Of a stretch of DNA of 39,328 nt, positions 16,129-29,250 are shown in pieces. A program made the position numbers and the translations under genes. A model generated the notes under the pieces. That model searched no databases and was not told where the DNA came from. It saw nothing but the letters and a program-made list of their open reading frames with translations. The stretch is from Kiritimatiellia bacterium (GTDB lineage Bacteria > Verrucomicrobiota > Kiritimatiellia > RFP12 > UBA1067). The DNA lies in contig JAFSTA010000127.1 of the NCBI GenBank assembly GCA_017450695.1, positions 1-39,328 on the forward strand, written 5' to 3'. How positions within the stretch are numbered: position 1 is the stretch's first letter; each line of letters opens with the position of its first letter.

Positions 16129-17235
16129 ATGATCAAGAGATCCAGTTGGAATGTGATCCAGACCAACTATTCTTGCGGCCAACGCCGCAATCGCCGCATA
16201 CGCGGTTTTAAGCCCGGTGAGGGTGTCGTTATCCAACTTGAGCCGGACGTGGATGGACTTGCCCGCATAGACCACCTCTACGGTCTTGCCGGGCGCAATC
16301 CCGAAGATTGCTTACATCCCGGGCAATTGGTATCAGTTACGATTCTTTCGATTGATCCCGTGCGGCAATGCGTGGAGGTGTCGGCGGTCGTCCCGAAGGA
16401 TGATTCGAACGGCGATTCGATGGCTGACTGGATGACGGAACATCCAGGCGAGACGGCAGCCGCGGTTGAGTGGTTGCGGCATTGCTTGCAGAACGGTCCG
16501 CTTCACGGTGCGTTACTGGGCGAACTGACGAAACGCTGGGGGGTGCCGCGACCGGTATCCTCCTTTGTGACCGCTCAAGGATTCGCCTACTTTCGGTCGG
16601 GAACAGACCATCCGTTTTCGCAACATCCGCTTGTCGCGCTTCGCGAGCGGGTTCACGATTCCACGTATTGGTCGTCTTTCCAGTCGCATCTCCCTGCCGA
16701 TGTGAACGCTCGTCAGATCGCGGAAGACCGTTCAGGGACCGAACGGACTGTTACGCCCGATACATCGAACAAGTCTGTGGAAAGAAGGATTCTGCTGGAC
16801 GGATCGAATCTTGTCGGGCTGGCGCCGTTTGGGTATGGCGGGAGGCTTCTGGTGATCCTCTGGAAGGAACTCCAGATGCACGGATTTTCGCCTTATCTGG
16901 TACTCGATGGGAAGGAGACGCATTATCTGAATCGGATTCAGGACAAAGTGGCGCTTCGTTTTCTGGAGCAGCTGAAACGCGAGTCTCCCGACCGACTTCT
17001 CGTCACAACGGCGAGAAAGCAGGCTGACCCCTATTTGCTAGCGATGTCGCAGAAATGGGATTGTCCGATTCTTTCCGGCGATGCCTTCCGTGATTTCGAT
17101 GAACAGTACCCGTGGTTACGGGACAAGGACCATCCTCGTGTTTACGCGCCGGGCGTTGTCGGCAGGACGGTCTTCATCCCCGAGATTGGGTTGGCTTGTG
17201 ACATTGGCGCGCCCGTCATGGGACACACCAAATAA
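16129..17235 (+). CDS. S1-domain plus NYN/PIN-like (Zc3h12a-type) predicted endoribonuclease
   Basis: 368 residues from the ATG at 16129, set by AGGAG 7 nt upstream (the frame opens earlier, at 16069). Residues about 24-90 resemble an S1 RNA-binding barrel (GFKPGEGVVIQLEPDVDGLA then PGQLVSVTILSIDPVRQCVEV). The C-terminal 150 residues look like the NYN/PIN-like domain of Zc3h12a RNases: ILLDGSNLVG (Asp224), a beta strand with LDGKE (Asp260), ADPYLLAMSQ (Asp300), and the ending LSGDAFRDF (Asp318, Asp322). These acids match the metal-binding set of that fold. Predicted role: an S1-guided RNA-cutting enzyme in RNA turnover, toxin action or defence. The next gene follows after 120 bp and may be a partner. 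Confidence 0.7.
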   Translation: MIKRSSWNVIQTNYSCGQRRNRRIRGFKPGEGVVIQLEPDVDGLARIDHLYGLAGRNPEDCLHPGQLVSVTILSIDPVRQCVEVSAVVPKDDSNGDSMADWMTEHPGETAAAVEWLRHCLQNGPLHGALLGELTKRWGVPRPVSSFVTAQGFAYFRSGTDHPFSQHPLVALRERVHDSTYWSSFQSHLPADVNARQIAEDRSGTERTVTPDTSNKSVERRILLDGSNLVGLAPFGYGGRLLVILWKELQMHGFSPYLVLDGKETHYLNRIQDKVALRFLEQLKRESPDRLLVTTARKQADPYLLAMSQKWDCPILSGDAFRDFDEQYPWLRDKDHPRVYAPGVVGRTVFIPEIGLACDIGAPVMGHTK

Positions 17236-17250
17236 CGAACTGCAAACGTC

Positions 17251-17284
17251 ACTCCCCCCGCCACCGGGTGGAGGTGAGGGGAGT
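17251..17284. repeat. Intergenic palindrome (ACTCCCC/GGGGAGT)
   Basis: ACTCCCC and its complement flank an inner CCACC-GGG-TGG hairpin, 15 bp after the S1-NYN stop. No T-run follows. Similar CACCGGGTGGAGGTG palindromes are, to my recollection, widespread in environmental genomes. It may limit read-through into the next gene. Confidence 0.5.
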
Positions 17285-17355
17285 GGATGTTGGCTCACGA
17301 ACAGATTCAGAAACAAAACGAACAGGACACTTTTGGGTCGGAAAGGACAATTACA

Positions 17356-17715
17356 ATGAAAGTCGGTTGGAATTATTGGTTTCATTTTACTGAGGAATGG
17401 ATTGCGGACGAGACTTGGGTCAAAGTCCGCTGTTCGCTATGGCTGAAACGCCGTTCTGGAGAGGAAATACCCCTCGTTCGCGGTGGTTATCTCTATGGGT
17501 ATGGCGATGATTACTTTGACCGTGTCACGGATGAGGTTCAGGCAGTTTCAAATGCGGTGTATCGCGAACTCGATACCGACGGTGCCGATTACCGAATCAC
17601 CGGATCGGAGACGGTCATCAAAGGCCTTTCCGTGAATGACGGGATCATCCGTGACTACGCCTCAGAGCTGGGTGCGATCAATCGGGTTACGGTAAGCCTC
17701 CCCGCCGGGTGGTAG
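17356..17715 (+). CDS. Hypothetical protein, 119 residues
   Basis: Starts at the ATG at 17356, with GGAAAGGA about 7 nt upstream; the frame reaches back to 17287 without a better site. The product begins MKVGWNYWFHFTEEWIADE, is rich in Trp and Tyr, strongly acidic in its middle (DDYFDRVTDEVQAVSNAVYREL) and ends in a short beta segment (RVTVSLPAGW). No signal peptide or membrane segment. The family is not recognised. Size, acidity and position after a predicted RNase would suit an inhibitor or immunity protein, but this is speculation. Confidence 0.6.
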   Translation: MKVGWNYWFHFTEEWIADETWVKVRCSLWLKRRSGEEIPLVRGGYLYGYGDDYFDRVTDEVQAVSNAVYRELDTDGADYRITGSETVIKGLSVNDGIIRDYASELGAINRVTVSLPAGW

Positions 17716-17819
17716 AATACTCCTCATGCTTGTCTATCAGTTCAAAGTTAGGTGGTGGTTAGCTCGTGCAGAACTCAGAACTTGGAACTGGTGCGTAGCG
17801 TCACGCGTATCCGCCAGCG

Positions 17820-19118
17820 CTACTGTCGCTTCAGCTTTTCGGCTACGCTTTCTGCGAGTTCCAGCAGGGATGTGTGGTCGAACGAGGTCGTGGAGAGGAA
17901 GGCGGCTGCACGTGCGTCTCCATCCGCCCGTCCATGAGAACCGCGCACCTTACTCGTATCGATCGAAACTTGGAATGGATTCCAACCCCCGAAGAAGAGT
18001 TCGCAAGGATCGAATCCTGGCTTGTTGTGGATATCGACATGCGTGGCGAAATCCGGCGCCTCTTTCGGGGAGTCCCACCACGGATATGCCAGCCAGGATC
18101 CAGGCTCTGCCACCACCACGAGTGCCCCCGCGTTCGGATGCGCCACGCCTGTTTCGCGTTGGCGCGTCGTGTCCATCACCTCTTCCACGCCCGGCAATTC
18201 TCGCAGAAACGTCGCTACCTGCGGAACCAGAGCGGAATCGGGACAATACACGGTTCCCACCTGATGGTCGCACACGACGAACGCTTGGCTCTGGTAGAAA
18301 TCGGGATAGGCGCGTCCAGCCACGTCGCGTGTACGAAAGAGACCCGCTTTCCGTAGAGCGCGGTTCGGAAGAACAGGAGGATGCGTCACCGACTCGATGG
18401 CGTAGTCTCCGAAACAAACAACCTCGTATCCTTTGCCTGTCGCGACACGAAGCAGTTTTCCAATCTCCGCCTGAACCGCCCGGAGTGCCGTCGCGCTTTT
18501 AGGGTGATCCGGACCCACACGCTGCAGATCGTAATCCAGCGCGGGCAGATAGGTGTAGAGGAGATCCGGCGCATCGGGCGAATCCAGCAAGGCGCAGATC
18601 GCATCGGCGATCCACTCCGAACCGCGCGGTCCGGAGAGCGGTCCCCAGTAGTCCATCAGACGGAACCGCCGTCCGACCACAGCCGTCATGCGTTCCACCA
18701 CACCTGCGGGCTTGCTGTAGCATCCCATAATCATCCCTCCGCCGTGCTTGTGGATCGGTGCGGGTGAGATGACGAGATCGGCATCCTCGCCTAGGCTCTG
18801 CTGGATGAATGCGAGACCGACCTTACCGCCCGCCGTACGGTACCCATCCCAAATCCGGCGGCCTTCGACAAGGCGGCTCGACTGTTCCCAGAACAACGGC
18901 TTTTGCAGCTGGTCGAACCAGATGCCGTTCCCGACCATGCCGTGCACAGCGGGGAGTGTTGCAGTACGGAACGTGGCCTGTGCGGTACAAGTGACAGCGG
19001 GGAAGACCGGTTTGATCGGTTGCACGGGACACCCACCGATCTGCTCTACGCCGTGCTTGTGGGAAAACTCGTACCCCCAGGCGGCAACTTGGACAAACAG
19101 GTATTTCTTGATGCTCAT
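17820..19118 (-). CDS. Type I phosphodiesterase/nucleotide pyrophosphatase-like protein
   Basis: 432 residues from the ATG at 19118. The sequence fits the alkaline phosphatase superfamily branch of type I phosphodiesterases. Near the N terminus FPAVTCTAQATFRTATLPAV then HGMVGNG carries the probable nucleophile Thr and the conserved TxxxPxxHGxxGN. Metal-site-like motifs follow: LLYTYLPALDYDLQRVG (Asp), CFGDYAIESVTH (Asp and His) and ATHVDIHNK. There is no signal peptide, so it is probably cytoplasmic. Relatives hydrolyse phosphodiester or pyrophosphate bonds; one relative occurs in eustigmatophyte/bacterial ebo gene clusters, but no ebo genes are next to this copy. It has its own promoter with a predicted leaderless start, and converges on the hypothetical gene at 17715. 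Confidence 0.8.
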   Translation of the reverse strand: MSIKKYLFVQVAAWGYEFSHKHGVEQIGGCPVQPIKPVFPAVTCTAQATFRTATLPAVHGMVGNGIWFDQLQKPLFWEQSSRLVEGRRIWDGYRTAGGKVGLAFIQQSLGEDADLVISPAPIHKHGGGMIMGCYSKPAGVVERMTAVVGRRFRLMDYWGPLSGPRGSEWIADAICALLDSPDAPDLLYTYLPALDYDLQRVGPDHPKSATALRAVQAEIGKLLRVATGKGYEVVCFGDYAIESVTHPPVLPNRALRKAGLFRTRDVAGRAYPDFYQSQAFVVCDHQVGTVYCPDSALVPQVATFLRELPGVEEVMDTTRQRETGVAHPNAGALVVVAEPGSWLAYPWWDSPKEAPDFATHVDIHNKPGFDPCELFFGGWNPFQVSIDTSKVRGSHGRADGDARAAAFLSTTSFDHTSLLELAESVAEKLKRQ

Positions 19119-19125
19119 GCAACGT

Positions 19126-19154
19126 ATTATAACCCTTCACCCATTTCGATGCAA
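19126..19154 (-). promoter_or_regulatory. Promoter giving a predicted leaderless mRNA (phosphodiesterase-like gene)
   Basis: Minus strand: TTGCAT (19154-19149), a 17-bp spacer, consensus TATAAT (19131-19126), then exactly 7 nt to the ATG at 19118. Transcription should begin at or next to the A of the start codon. No Shine-Dalgarno. Confidence 0.75.
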
Positions 19155-19222
19155 GCCCGATTCCTGCGGGCGCTTCGCGCCAGATTATTGGTTATGCCGT
19201 AAAGTGGCGGACGGTTGGTAGG

Positions 19223-19296
19223 CTAGAGGTTCTAGGACTTTTAGTCATTCTAGACACGCAGGCGGCGACGTTCCAACCACCCAACCACCTAACCTT
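19223..19296. repeat. CTAG cluster and GGTGG-type repeat G
   Basis: CTAG occurs at 19223, 19231 and 19249. At 19273-19296 CCAACCACCCAACCACCTAA is the reverse complement of the GTTGGGTGGTTAGGTGGTTG seen at 20581-20600; related strings lie at 5639-5656 and 17735-17762. Function unknown. Confidence 0.5.
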
Positions 19297-19322
19297 GATT
19301 TGAACCCACAGCCACTCCCTGC

Positions 19323-19351
19323 TTTCGTTTCTGGGGAATTGATGGTATCAT
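19323..19351 (+). promoter_or_regulatory. Candidate promoter of the PatB gene
   Basis: TATCAT at 19346-19351 with a weak -35 (TTTCGT, 19323-19328) at 17 bp. Only 9 nt separate the -10 from the ATG at 19361, so the leader would be about 3 nt. No Shine-Dalgarno is present, which supports near-leaderless translation. Confidence 0.45.
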
Positions 19352-19360
19352 GGTCTCGTT

Positions 19361-20560
19361 ATGAAATATGATTTTGATACCTTCGTTTCTCGTCGCGGGA
19401 CGGATTGTGTGAAGTGGGATGTTCTCGCGGACAATGACATTCTGCCTCTCTGGGTGGCGGATATGGATTTCCGCTCCGCGCCCGCGATTCTCGAAACCTT
19501 GAGACGGCGTGTCGAGCATGGATTTTTCGGCTATGCTCTGCCGCCCGCCGCGTGGCGCGAGAGTCTTGCGCACTGGCTTGCGCGACGTCATGGATGGAAG
19601 ATCGCCCCGTCTTCAATTCTTGATTCCGTGAGCGTGATCCCCGCCATCTCCGCCGTCGTCCGCACCTTCTGCAAGCCCGGAGAGAAGGTGATTATTCAGA
19701 CGCCCGTTTACAACGCCTTCTTCCCAACCATCCGCAACCAGGGGTGCGAGATTCTGGAGAATCCCCTTCGGTGCATTCCCGTGCATCCCGGCGCCAAGGG
19801 CGACTTCACCTACGAGATGGATTTTGAGGACTTGGAAAGAAAGGCGTCGGATCCCGCCGCGAAACTTTTCCTCATCAGCAATCCGCACAATCCTGCGGGA
19901 CGTGCCTGGTCGGAAGAGGAACTGCGAACCGTCGGCGAAATTTGTCTGCGCCACGGCGTGTTTCTGGCGAGCGATGAGATACACGCCGATCTGCAGTTGC
20001 CCGGTTCGCGGCACGTGCCGCTCGCCTCGCTCTCGGACGCATTCCGCGACGCCTCCGTCACCTTTTGGTCGGCATCCAAGGCGTTCAACCTTGCCGGACT
20101 GCAAACGGCCGCGATCATCTGCGCCGATCCGGCAATCCGTTCGCGGATCCACCACACGCAAGTGATACACGGAACCGAACATCTCAACCCGTTCGGCTTC
20201 CTCGCCGCAATGACGGCGTGGGAACAGTGCGAGGATTGGCTGGACGAACTCTGCCCGTATCTGTGCGACAACTATGACGCATTTCTTGAATTCGTCCACG
20301 AACGGATTCCGGGTCTTCGCGTCGCGACGTTGGAGGCAACCTACCTGACATGGGTCGATGCCAGCGCATGGGGCATTCCTTCCGAAGAGCTGGCGCGGAG
20401 GCTGGAAGAGAAAGCGAAAGTCAAGTTCTCCCCGGGGGCGATTTACGGCGAACCGAAAGGCACGACGTTCCTGCGCGTCAACCTCGCCACACCCCGTTCG
20501 CTTCTTCTCGCCGCGCTCGAACGCGTGGAACGTTTCGCGGAAGCTGAAAGGCGGCAGTAA
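19361..20560 (+). CDS. patB: PatB/MalY-type pyridoxal-phosphate C-S lyase
   Basis: 399 residues, the usual length for this aminotransferase-fold family. The N terminus has DTFVSRRGTDCVKWD and LPLWVADMDFRSAP, the strongly conserved opening of PatB/MalY proteins. The cofactor site reads WSASKAFNLAGL with Lys240 as the Schiff-base lysine. ISNPHNPAGRAW and SDEIHADL give the Asn and Asp contacts, and GEPKGTTFLRVNLATPRS near the end supplies the carboxylate-binding Arg. Members cleave cystathionine or cysteine C-S bonds; some act in regulation (MalY). It is monocistronic and divergent from the phosphodiesterase-like gene. The symbol reflects the family rather than proven function. Confidence 0.92.
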   Translation: MKYDFDTFVSRRGTDCVKWDVLADNDILPLWVADMDFRSAPAILETLRRRVEHGFFGYALPPAAWRESLAHWLARRHGWKIAPSSILDSVSVIPAISAVVRTFCKPGEKVIIQTPVYNAFFPTIRNQGCEILENPLRCIPVHPGAKGDFTYEMDFEDLERKASDPAAKLFLISNPHNPAGRAWSEEELRTVGEICLRHGVFLASDEIHADLQLPGSRHVPLASLSDAFRDASVTFWSASKAFNLAGLQTAAIICADPAIRSRIHHTQVIHGTEHLNPFGFLAAMTAWEQCEDWLDELCPYLCDNYDAFLEFVHERIPGLRVATLEATYLTWVDASAWGIPSEELARRLEEKAKVKFSPGAIYGEPKGTTFLRVNLATPRSLLLAALERVERFAEAERRQ

Positions 20561-20569
20561 ACCTTGCCG

Positions 20570-20790
20570 ATCAGTTCAAAGTTGGGTGGTTAGGTGGTTG
20601 GCGTGTTCCGTATTGCGGGCGCGACCCTCCCGATTCAATCCTCCCGTTCTCCGCGTCTCCGCGTCTCTGCGTGAGAATCGTTGGCAGATTCGTATGTCCA
20701 GCCGTGCGGTCGCGACGGGGCGCGACCCTCCCGATTCGGGCACTCCTCCCGTTCTCCGCGTCTCCGCATCTCTGCGTGAGAATCAGAGGC
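20570..20790 (-). repeat. Two composite A-D repeat units between patB and the GH2 gene
   Basis: After a G module (GTTGGGTGGTTAGGTGGTTG, 20581-20600) come a decayed A module, a TCTCCGCGTCTCTGCGTGAG module with a CAGATTCGTATGTCCAGCC spacer, a perfect A hairpin GGTCGCG-ACGGGG-CGCGACC at 20708-20727, then another TCTCCGC...CTGCGTGAGAATC module. The order matches 5432-5546 and 28160-28260 inverted. It lies between convergent genes. Confidence 0.75.
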
Positions 20791-20825
20791 GCACTTACCA
20801 ACGTAGGCGTGTAGCGCCGCGCCTA

Positions 20826-25450
<4,625 letters not shown>

Positions 25451-25485
25451 TCGTTCCATCCTTCCTTTCGTTTGTTCGTGTCCAA

Positions 25486-27840
25486 TCACTCCGTCCGCCA
25501 ACCGTCCGGCAACTTACAGTGGACGGAAATCCCGCCTTCCTGTTTCCGCCGCCATGACACCTCTGCCACCGCGTCTTCCGAAAGCGGGACCGATCCCTCG
25601 CACCACTCCAACGGAATGTCCTTGGCAGGGGCGATCCGAATGCGCTTGCCCTTGCGGTCGATCAGGCGTACGCCCAGAATGTCGCGGTACAGGTATTCCG
25701 CCGCGATCGCCGCGAACCCGTGGCAGCAACTCGCGTGCGGCGTGGAGTTCTCCCACAGCGATCCGGTCTTCTCGGCCATGCGCAGGAAATAGTCGCGGGT
25801 CTCCTCGTAAATCTGTTTCGAGCGTCCTTCGCGGGAAAGCAGCTCCATCCGCAGCAGCGTACCGAAGAGGAAATTCGCGGGGGCGACTTCGCGGTGAAGT
25901 CCCCGCTGGACCCGATTGGGGCCGAACTCGTCCAACAGTGTCCGGTACAGCTCCGGATGCGTCTGCGGCGTCGCGGTCCCGGTGAAGAACGCGAAATACT
26001 GGCAGACTTCCGTCTGGCGTCCGGAGAGTTTCGCGGCGCCGTCCTGCCCGGAAAGCACGGCATTGTCACAGAACCACTTTCCCGTAAAGCTCTGCTCGCG
26101 GACCTTCTCGCGAATCCGCTTCGCGTCTTCGGCCAAGTCGCGGCGATCGTACAGTCGCGCCGTCACATCCAGCGCCCAGGCGTAGAGCATGTTCGCCGGA
26201 TAGTTGATATCCTGCACCAGACTGTTCGCTTCGCTCCATTCGATGAACACCCAGGCAGGAAGTTTCTGCAGCAGTCCGTCCGCATTCCGGTAGCGGGCCA
26301 GGCAGTTCAGGATGCCCTCCACCTTCGGACGGAACTCGCGCACCAGTTCATCCGCCTCTCCCCGCTTCGCGCATTCCTCCAGTTCACCGATCAACCACAT
26401 GTCGTAGGTTGTGATGAAGCAGGCCATCGTCATCAGGTCACACGGCCAGACCGCCGGAACCAGCCCCTTGCACGATTCGGGGGAATGAAAGGATTCCGGC
26501 ATGACGAAGTTCTTCAGGAAGAGCTGTTCGTTGCGTCCGCTTCCGGTCAACCAAGCGCTCGCGCGCCCGGTGAAGAACGTGTCGCCGAGCCAGCCCCCGC
26601 GCTCGCGGGTCGGACAGTCATTCAGGCAATCGACGGCATTCGCGACATAACTTGCCCGGGCGGCCTCGAAGATTTTCTCCAGCGCGGGATCGGAACTCCT
26701 GAACTTGGCGTGCGCGGTAGACGGTGACTCGTATGTCCGCACGAACGGCGGCATGACGCGCGCCTCGCCACCCACCGACAGCACGCGCATATACTTGCAG
26801 CCGTTTGGCTCGAACGCCTCCAGCGCGTATTCTCCCGGCGCGTCGAGATGCCAGGTCAACGTGCCGACGGTGTCCGTTCTGATGAAACCGACATCTCCGT
26901 TCTCCTGCAGAATCTCGTCAAACACCAGGTAGATGCTCGTGGGAGCCTTCGCCTCCACGCGAAGCCCGAAGAATCCGCCCCGTACGCGATCGAGCGCATA
27001 CACCACGCCCTCGCAGTTGCCGAGACGGCAGGCGCCGTCCGCCTCCGCCGCCGGTTCGCCATGTTCGACAACCTTCTGCCGCTGCATCTCGAAATACGGA
27101 TTGTCCTCCAGTTCGGCGAGGGGGAAACACTGGAAGTTCGCCGGGCCGTTGGCGATGAAGCGGGGCGTCAGCGGTTTCGTTTCCGGGTCGCGCCGCGTCC
27201 GTACCCGCGACAGGGGAACGGAGTTGACAACGTGGAAATCGGGATAGGCCCACTCGCGCGGGAGAAGCCGGACGGGGGGCAGTCGATCCAAAGGCAACTC
27301 CGCACCCTTCTTGTGCGGCAGGCGATAGACCTCGCAGTAGGTCCGCTGATAGGAGAAACGGGGAACCTTGCGAAGCCTCGGTGTGGTGAACGCCTGGAAG
27401 CCGTCCGTACCCGTCGCCGCCACGACTTTCCCGCCGACCAACACTTCAGCCTGCAGGAACGGACGTTGGGACGGCAAATAGAAATTCTCGCAGTTGTAAC
27501 CGGCGACCTGGATTTCCAGGACGTTCTCGCCCTCCTTCGGCGAGAGCGTCCATTCATCGACGCGGAAGAATCCGGGCGCGGCCCGCGCCGGACCGAATGC
27601 CGCGAACGCGCCGTTCAGGCTGGCCTTGTAGTCATATCCTGCGGTAGCGCGGAGTTTCACCGCCTCGCCCTGACGCGCGTGAAACACGCATGTGAACGAG
27701 AAGAACGAATTGGCGGTTTGGGACTCGCCCACCGGCCAGACCGGCAACGCCGCCTGAAAACCGGCCGCGCCGACGGATGTCGCAAGCGTCGCCCAAAATG
27801 ACAAACCCGCGAAAAACATTCCGAAACGTAACCCTCTCAT
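25486..27840 (-). CDS. GH78 alpha-L-rhamnosidase-like secreted enzyme
   Basis: 784 residues; ATG at 27840 with AAGGGGG 9 nt upstream. Residues 1-26 are a signal peptide ending SVGAAG. An N-terminal beta-sandwich region (about 30-350) has ASLNGAFAAFGPARAAPGFF and FDEILQENGDVGF segments typical of the accessory domains of rhamnosidases. The six-hairpin barrel follows, with the diagnostic DCPTRERGGWLGD (Glu413) used in catalysis by GH78 enzymes. The C terminus ends in a beta domain (GKRIRIAPAKDIPLEW, AEVSWRR). It should release rhamnose from plant or bacterial glycans outside the cytoplasm. First gene of the three-gene sugar operon. Confidence 0.88.
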   Translation of the reverse strand: MRGLRFGMFFAGLSFWATLATSVGAAGFQAALPVWPVGESQTANSFFSFTCVFHARQGEAVKLRATAGYDYKASLNGAFAAFGPARAAPGFFRVDEWTLSPKEGENVLEIQVAGYNCENFYLPSQRPFLQAEVLVGGKVVAATGTDGFQAFTTPRLRKVPRFSYQRTYCEVYRLPHKKGAELPLDRLPPVRLLPREWAYPDFHVVNSVPLSRVRTRRDPETKPLTPRFIANGPANFQCFPLAELEDNPYFEMQRQKVVEHGEPAAEADGACRLGNCEGVVYALDRVRGGFFGLRVEAKAPTSIYLVFDEILQENGDVGFIRTDTVGTLTWHLDAPGEYALEAFEPNGCKYMRVLSVGGEARVMPPFVRTYESPSTAHAKFRSSDPALEKIFEAARASYVANAVDCLNDCPTRERGGWLGDTFFTGRASAWLTGSGRNEQLFLKNFVMPESFHSPESCKGLVPAVWPCDLMTMACFITTYDMWLIGELEECAKRGEADELVREFRPKVEGILNCLARYRNADGLLQKLPAWVFIEWSEANSLVQDINYPANMLYAWALDVTARLYDRRDLAEDAKRIREKVREQSFTGKWFCDNAVLSGQDGAAKLSGRQTEVCQYFAFFTGTATPQTHPELYRTLLDEFGPNRVQRGLHREVAPANFLFGTLLRMELLSREGRSKQIYEETRDYFLRMAEKTGSLWENSTPHASCCHGFAAIAAEYLYRDILGVRLIDRKGKRIRIAPAKDIPLEWCEGSVPLSEDAVAEVSWRRKQEGGISVHCKLPDGWRTE

Positions 27841-27878
27841 CCCGATAAGCCCCCTTTTTCAGGGAAACACAATCCCCG

Positions 27879-27903
27879 TGCGTACCCTGTACCATGCGTA
27901 CCC
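27879..27903 (-). promoter_or_regulatory. Candidate operator: direct repeat TGCGTACCC
   Basis: TGCGTACCC occurs at 27879-27887 and again at 27895-27903, exactly 16 bp apart, just downstream of the -10 box of the GH78 operon. A transcription factor bound here would block initiation or early elongation. Spacing near 1.5 helical turns is unusual for a tandem operator; no cognate regulator is in the window. Confidence 0.45.
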
Positions 27904-27915
27904 AAGTCGAATTTA

Positions 27916-27945
27916 ATTATAGCAAGAAAACAGTCTGCCGCGCAA
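27916..27945 (-). promoter_or_regulatory. Promoter of the GH78-RpiB-GH2 operon
   Basis: Minus strand: TTGCGC (27945-27940), an 18-bp spacer, consensus TATAAT (27921-27916), 75 bp before the ATG at 27840. Confidence 0.65.
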
Positions 27946-28030
27946 GGTAAACCTCAATTCCACCCTGGGATGAAAAATCAGCGTGTGCGAAGCATAAACC
28001 CCCTGTACTCGCGCGTGAAATCCCAAACAT

Positions 28031-28073
28031 AACAGTCATACTTTACGGCGTTTCACAGTCACGTTTTACGAAA
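28031..28073 (+). repeat. 43-bp repeat H, left copy
   Basis: Identical to 30627-30669. It is made of two 23-bp units starting CAGTCATACTTTACGG and CAGTCACGTTTTACGA. It lies 86 bp upstream of the -35 box of the GH78 operon. The two identical copies bracket the DUF4143 ATPase gene. Confidence 0.9.
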
Positions 28074-28112
28074 AGGGGCTTGCCGATAATCAGAGGCGAA
28101 CAAGTTACCAAA

Positions 28113-28850
28113 TCAGGGAAGCAACACTCCTGTCGCTTTTGAGAGGGATAGTTTTTCCCACGCTGAATCGGGAGGGTCGCGCCCCGTCGCGACCGTAATG
28201 CTGAACACGCGAACCTGCCAACTGATTCTCGCGCAGAGCCGCGAGACGCGGAGAACGGGAGGGGCAACGTCCTCGTTGCCAGAACCGGGGGGGCGCGCTT
28301 GCCTGTCCTCCGTAGCCGTGCGCAGGATGGATCGCGACCGTTTCAGCAGGGCGGAAATTGCTTTCGCTTCCGGGAGTCTTGGAGTTTCGGAGACAGTGCG
28401 GTTCTTCTCCAAGTCTCCCAACCCCCCGGTTCCGAAAGGAACGTGGAATTGTGGCGTTGCCGACATTTGTCACGCCACAGTTCTGCCGGGAAATTCGGGG
28501 AAGCGACACTCTAGTCGCTTCACGCGGTGCAGACGCGACGGGGCTCGTCCCTCCCTTTCTGCGTGGTGGACACGCGACATGCACCACGCGTGTCTTTTCC
28601 CTCACGCGGAGTCGGTGAGACGCGGAGAAGGGGAGGGGCAACGTCCTCGTTGCCCGAACCGGGAGGGTCGCGCCCCGTCGCGACCGTTTCGGCAGGGCGG
28701 AACTTGTTTTCGCTGCAGGGAGTCTTGGAGTTTCGGAGACAGTACGGTTCTTCTCCAAGTCTCCCAAACTCCCCCGGTGCCGAAAGGGACGTGGAATTGT
28801 GTCGGCATTTTCACGCCGCAGTTCTGTGGTGGCACTCGGGGGACCATTTC
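28113..28850 (+). repeat. Large composite repeat block
   Basis: A gene-free array of modules. B-like hairpins lie at 28113-28138 and 28498-28518; A hairpins are at 28173-28192 and 28666-28685; C hairpins are at 28262-28281 and 28636-28655. Two copies of a longer stem GGGAGTCTTGGAG / CTCCAAGTCTCCC (one mismatch in 13) lie at 28372-28419 and 28718-28765. The segments 28259-28490 and 28632-28830 are direct duplicates of each other, and a third, inverted, decayed copy is at 5155-5456. No coding region in 27946-29250 is credible. Confidence 0.75.
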
Positions 28851-28872
28851 GCAAATGGGCTTGCGAGGACGA

Positions 28873-28998
28873 AAACTCGGACAACGGATCAACAACACGC
28901 TGGCGTCGTCGCGTAACCGCGCGACGGTTCGTTTCCGGCCCGCGGTTGCGAGCCGTCCATCCTGAAGTTGTTTTTTAAGTTGTCCCTGTTGTTTCCCA
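28873..28998 (-). repeat. Interspersed repeat family I, copy 2
   Basis: Reverse complement shares GTTGTCCGAGTT, GGTTACGCGACGAC, TCGCAACCGCGG and GGGAAACAACAG, in order, with 4884-5010. A short related piece, GGGCTTGTGGGGACGACAGC then TTGGACAACGGG, follows the H repeats at 30671-30702. Confidence 0.7.
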
Positions 28999-29250
28999 AT
29001 TTCAACCCGACCTCCCGCTATGGAAGACAAAAGACAACGATACGACGCGAAGCGAGTGTCGCTTTGCGGTTGAGTGTGGAGCAAAAGGAAGCCAAGCGAT
29101 AGACGGGATACTTAGCTGTCTCGCGTGTCGCATGTTGCGTGTCCGCCACGCAGAGAACAGGGGTGCGACAAAGCGCCCCTCCCATTCTTCGCGGACTTTG
29201 CGCACGACAAACTTACCCTCCTGTTCATTCCCGTGCGATGAGCAGGCTAA

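Noticed and set aside
17726-18502. 258-residue plus-strand frame with TAGAAT-7 nt-ATG before it, like the leaderless promoters
   Set aside because: No -35 box at 16-18 bp, and the frame is antisense to the phosphodiesterase-like gene with an Arg/Pro-rich translation. The promoter match is probably chance.
28198-28965. Several 70-260-residue frames in the 28-29 kb block
   Set aside because: They lie across palindromic repeats duplicated at 5.1-5.5 kb; translations are arginine-rich and unconserved between frames.
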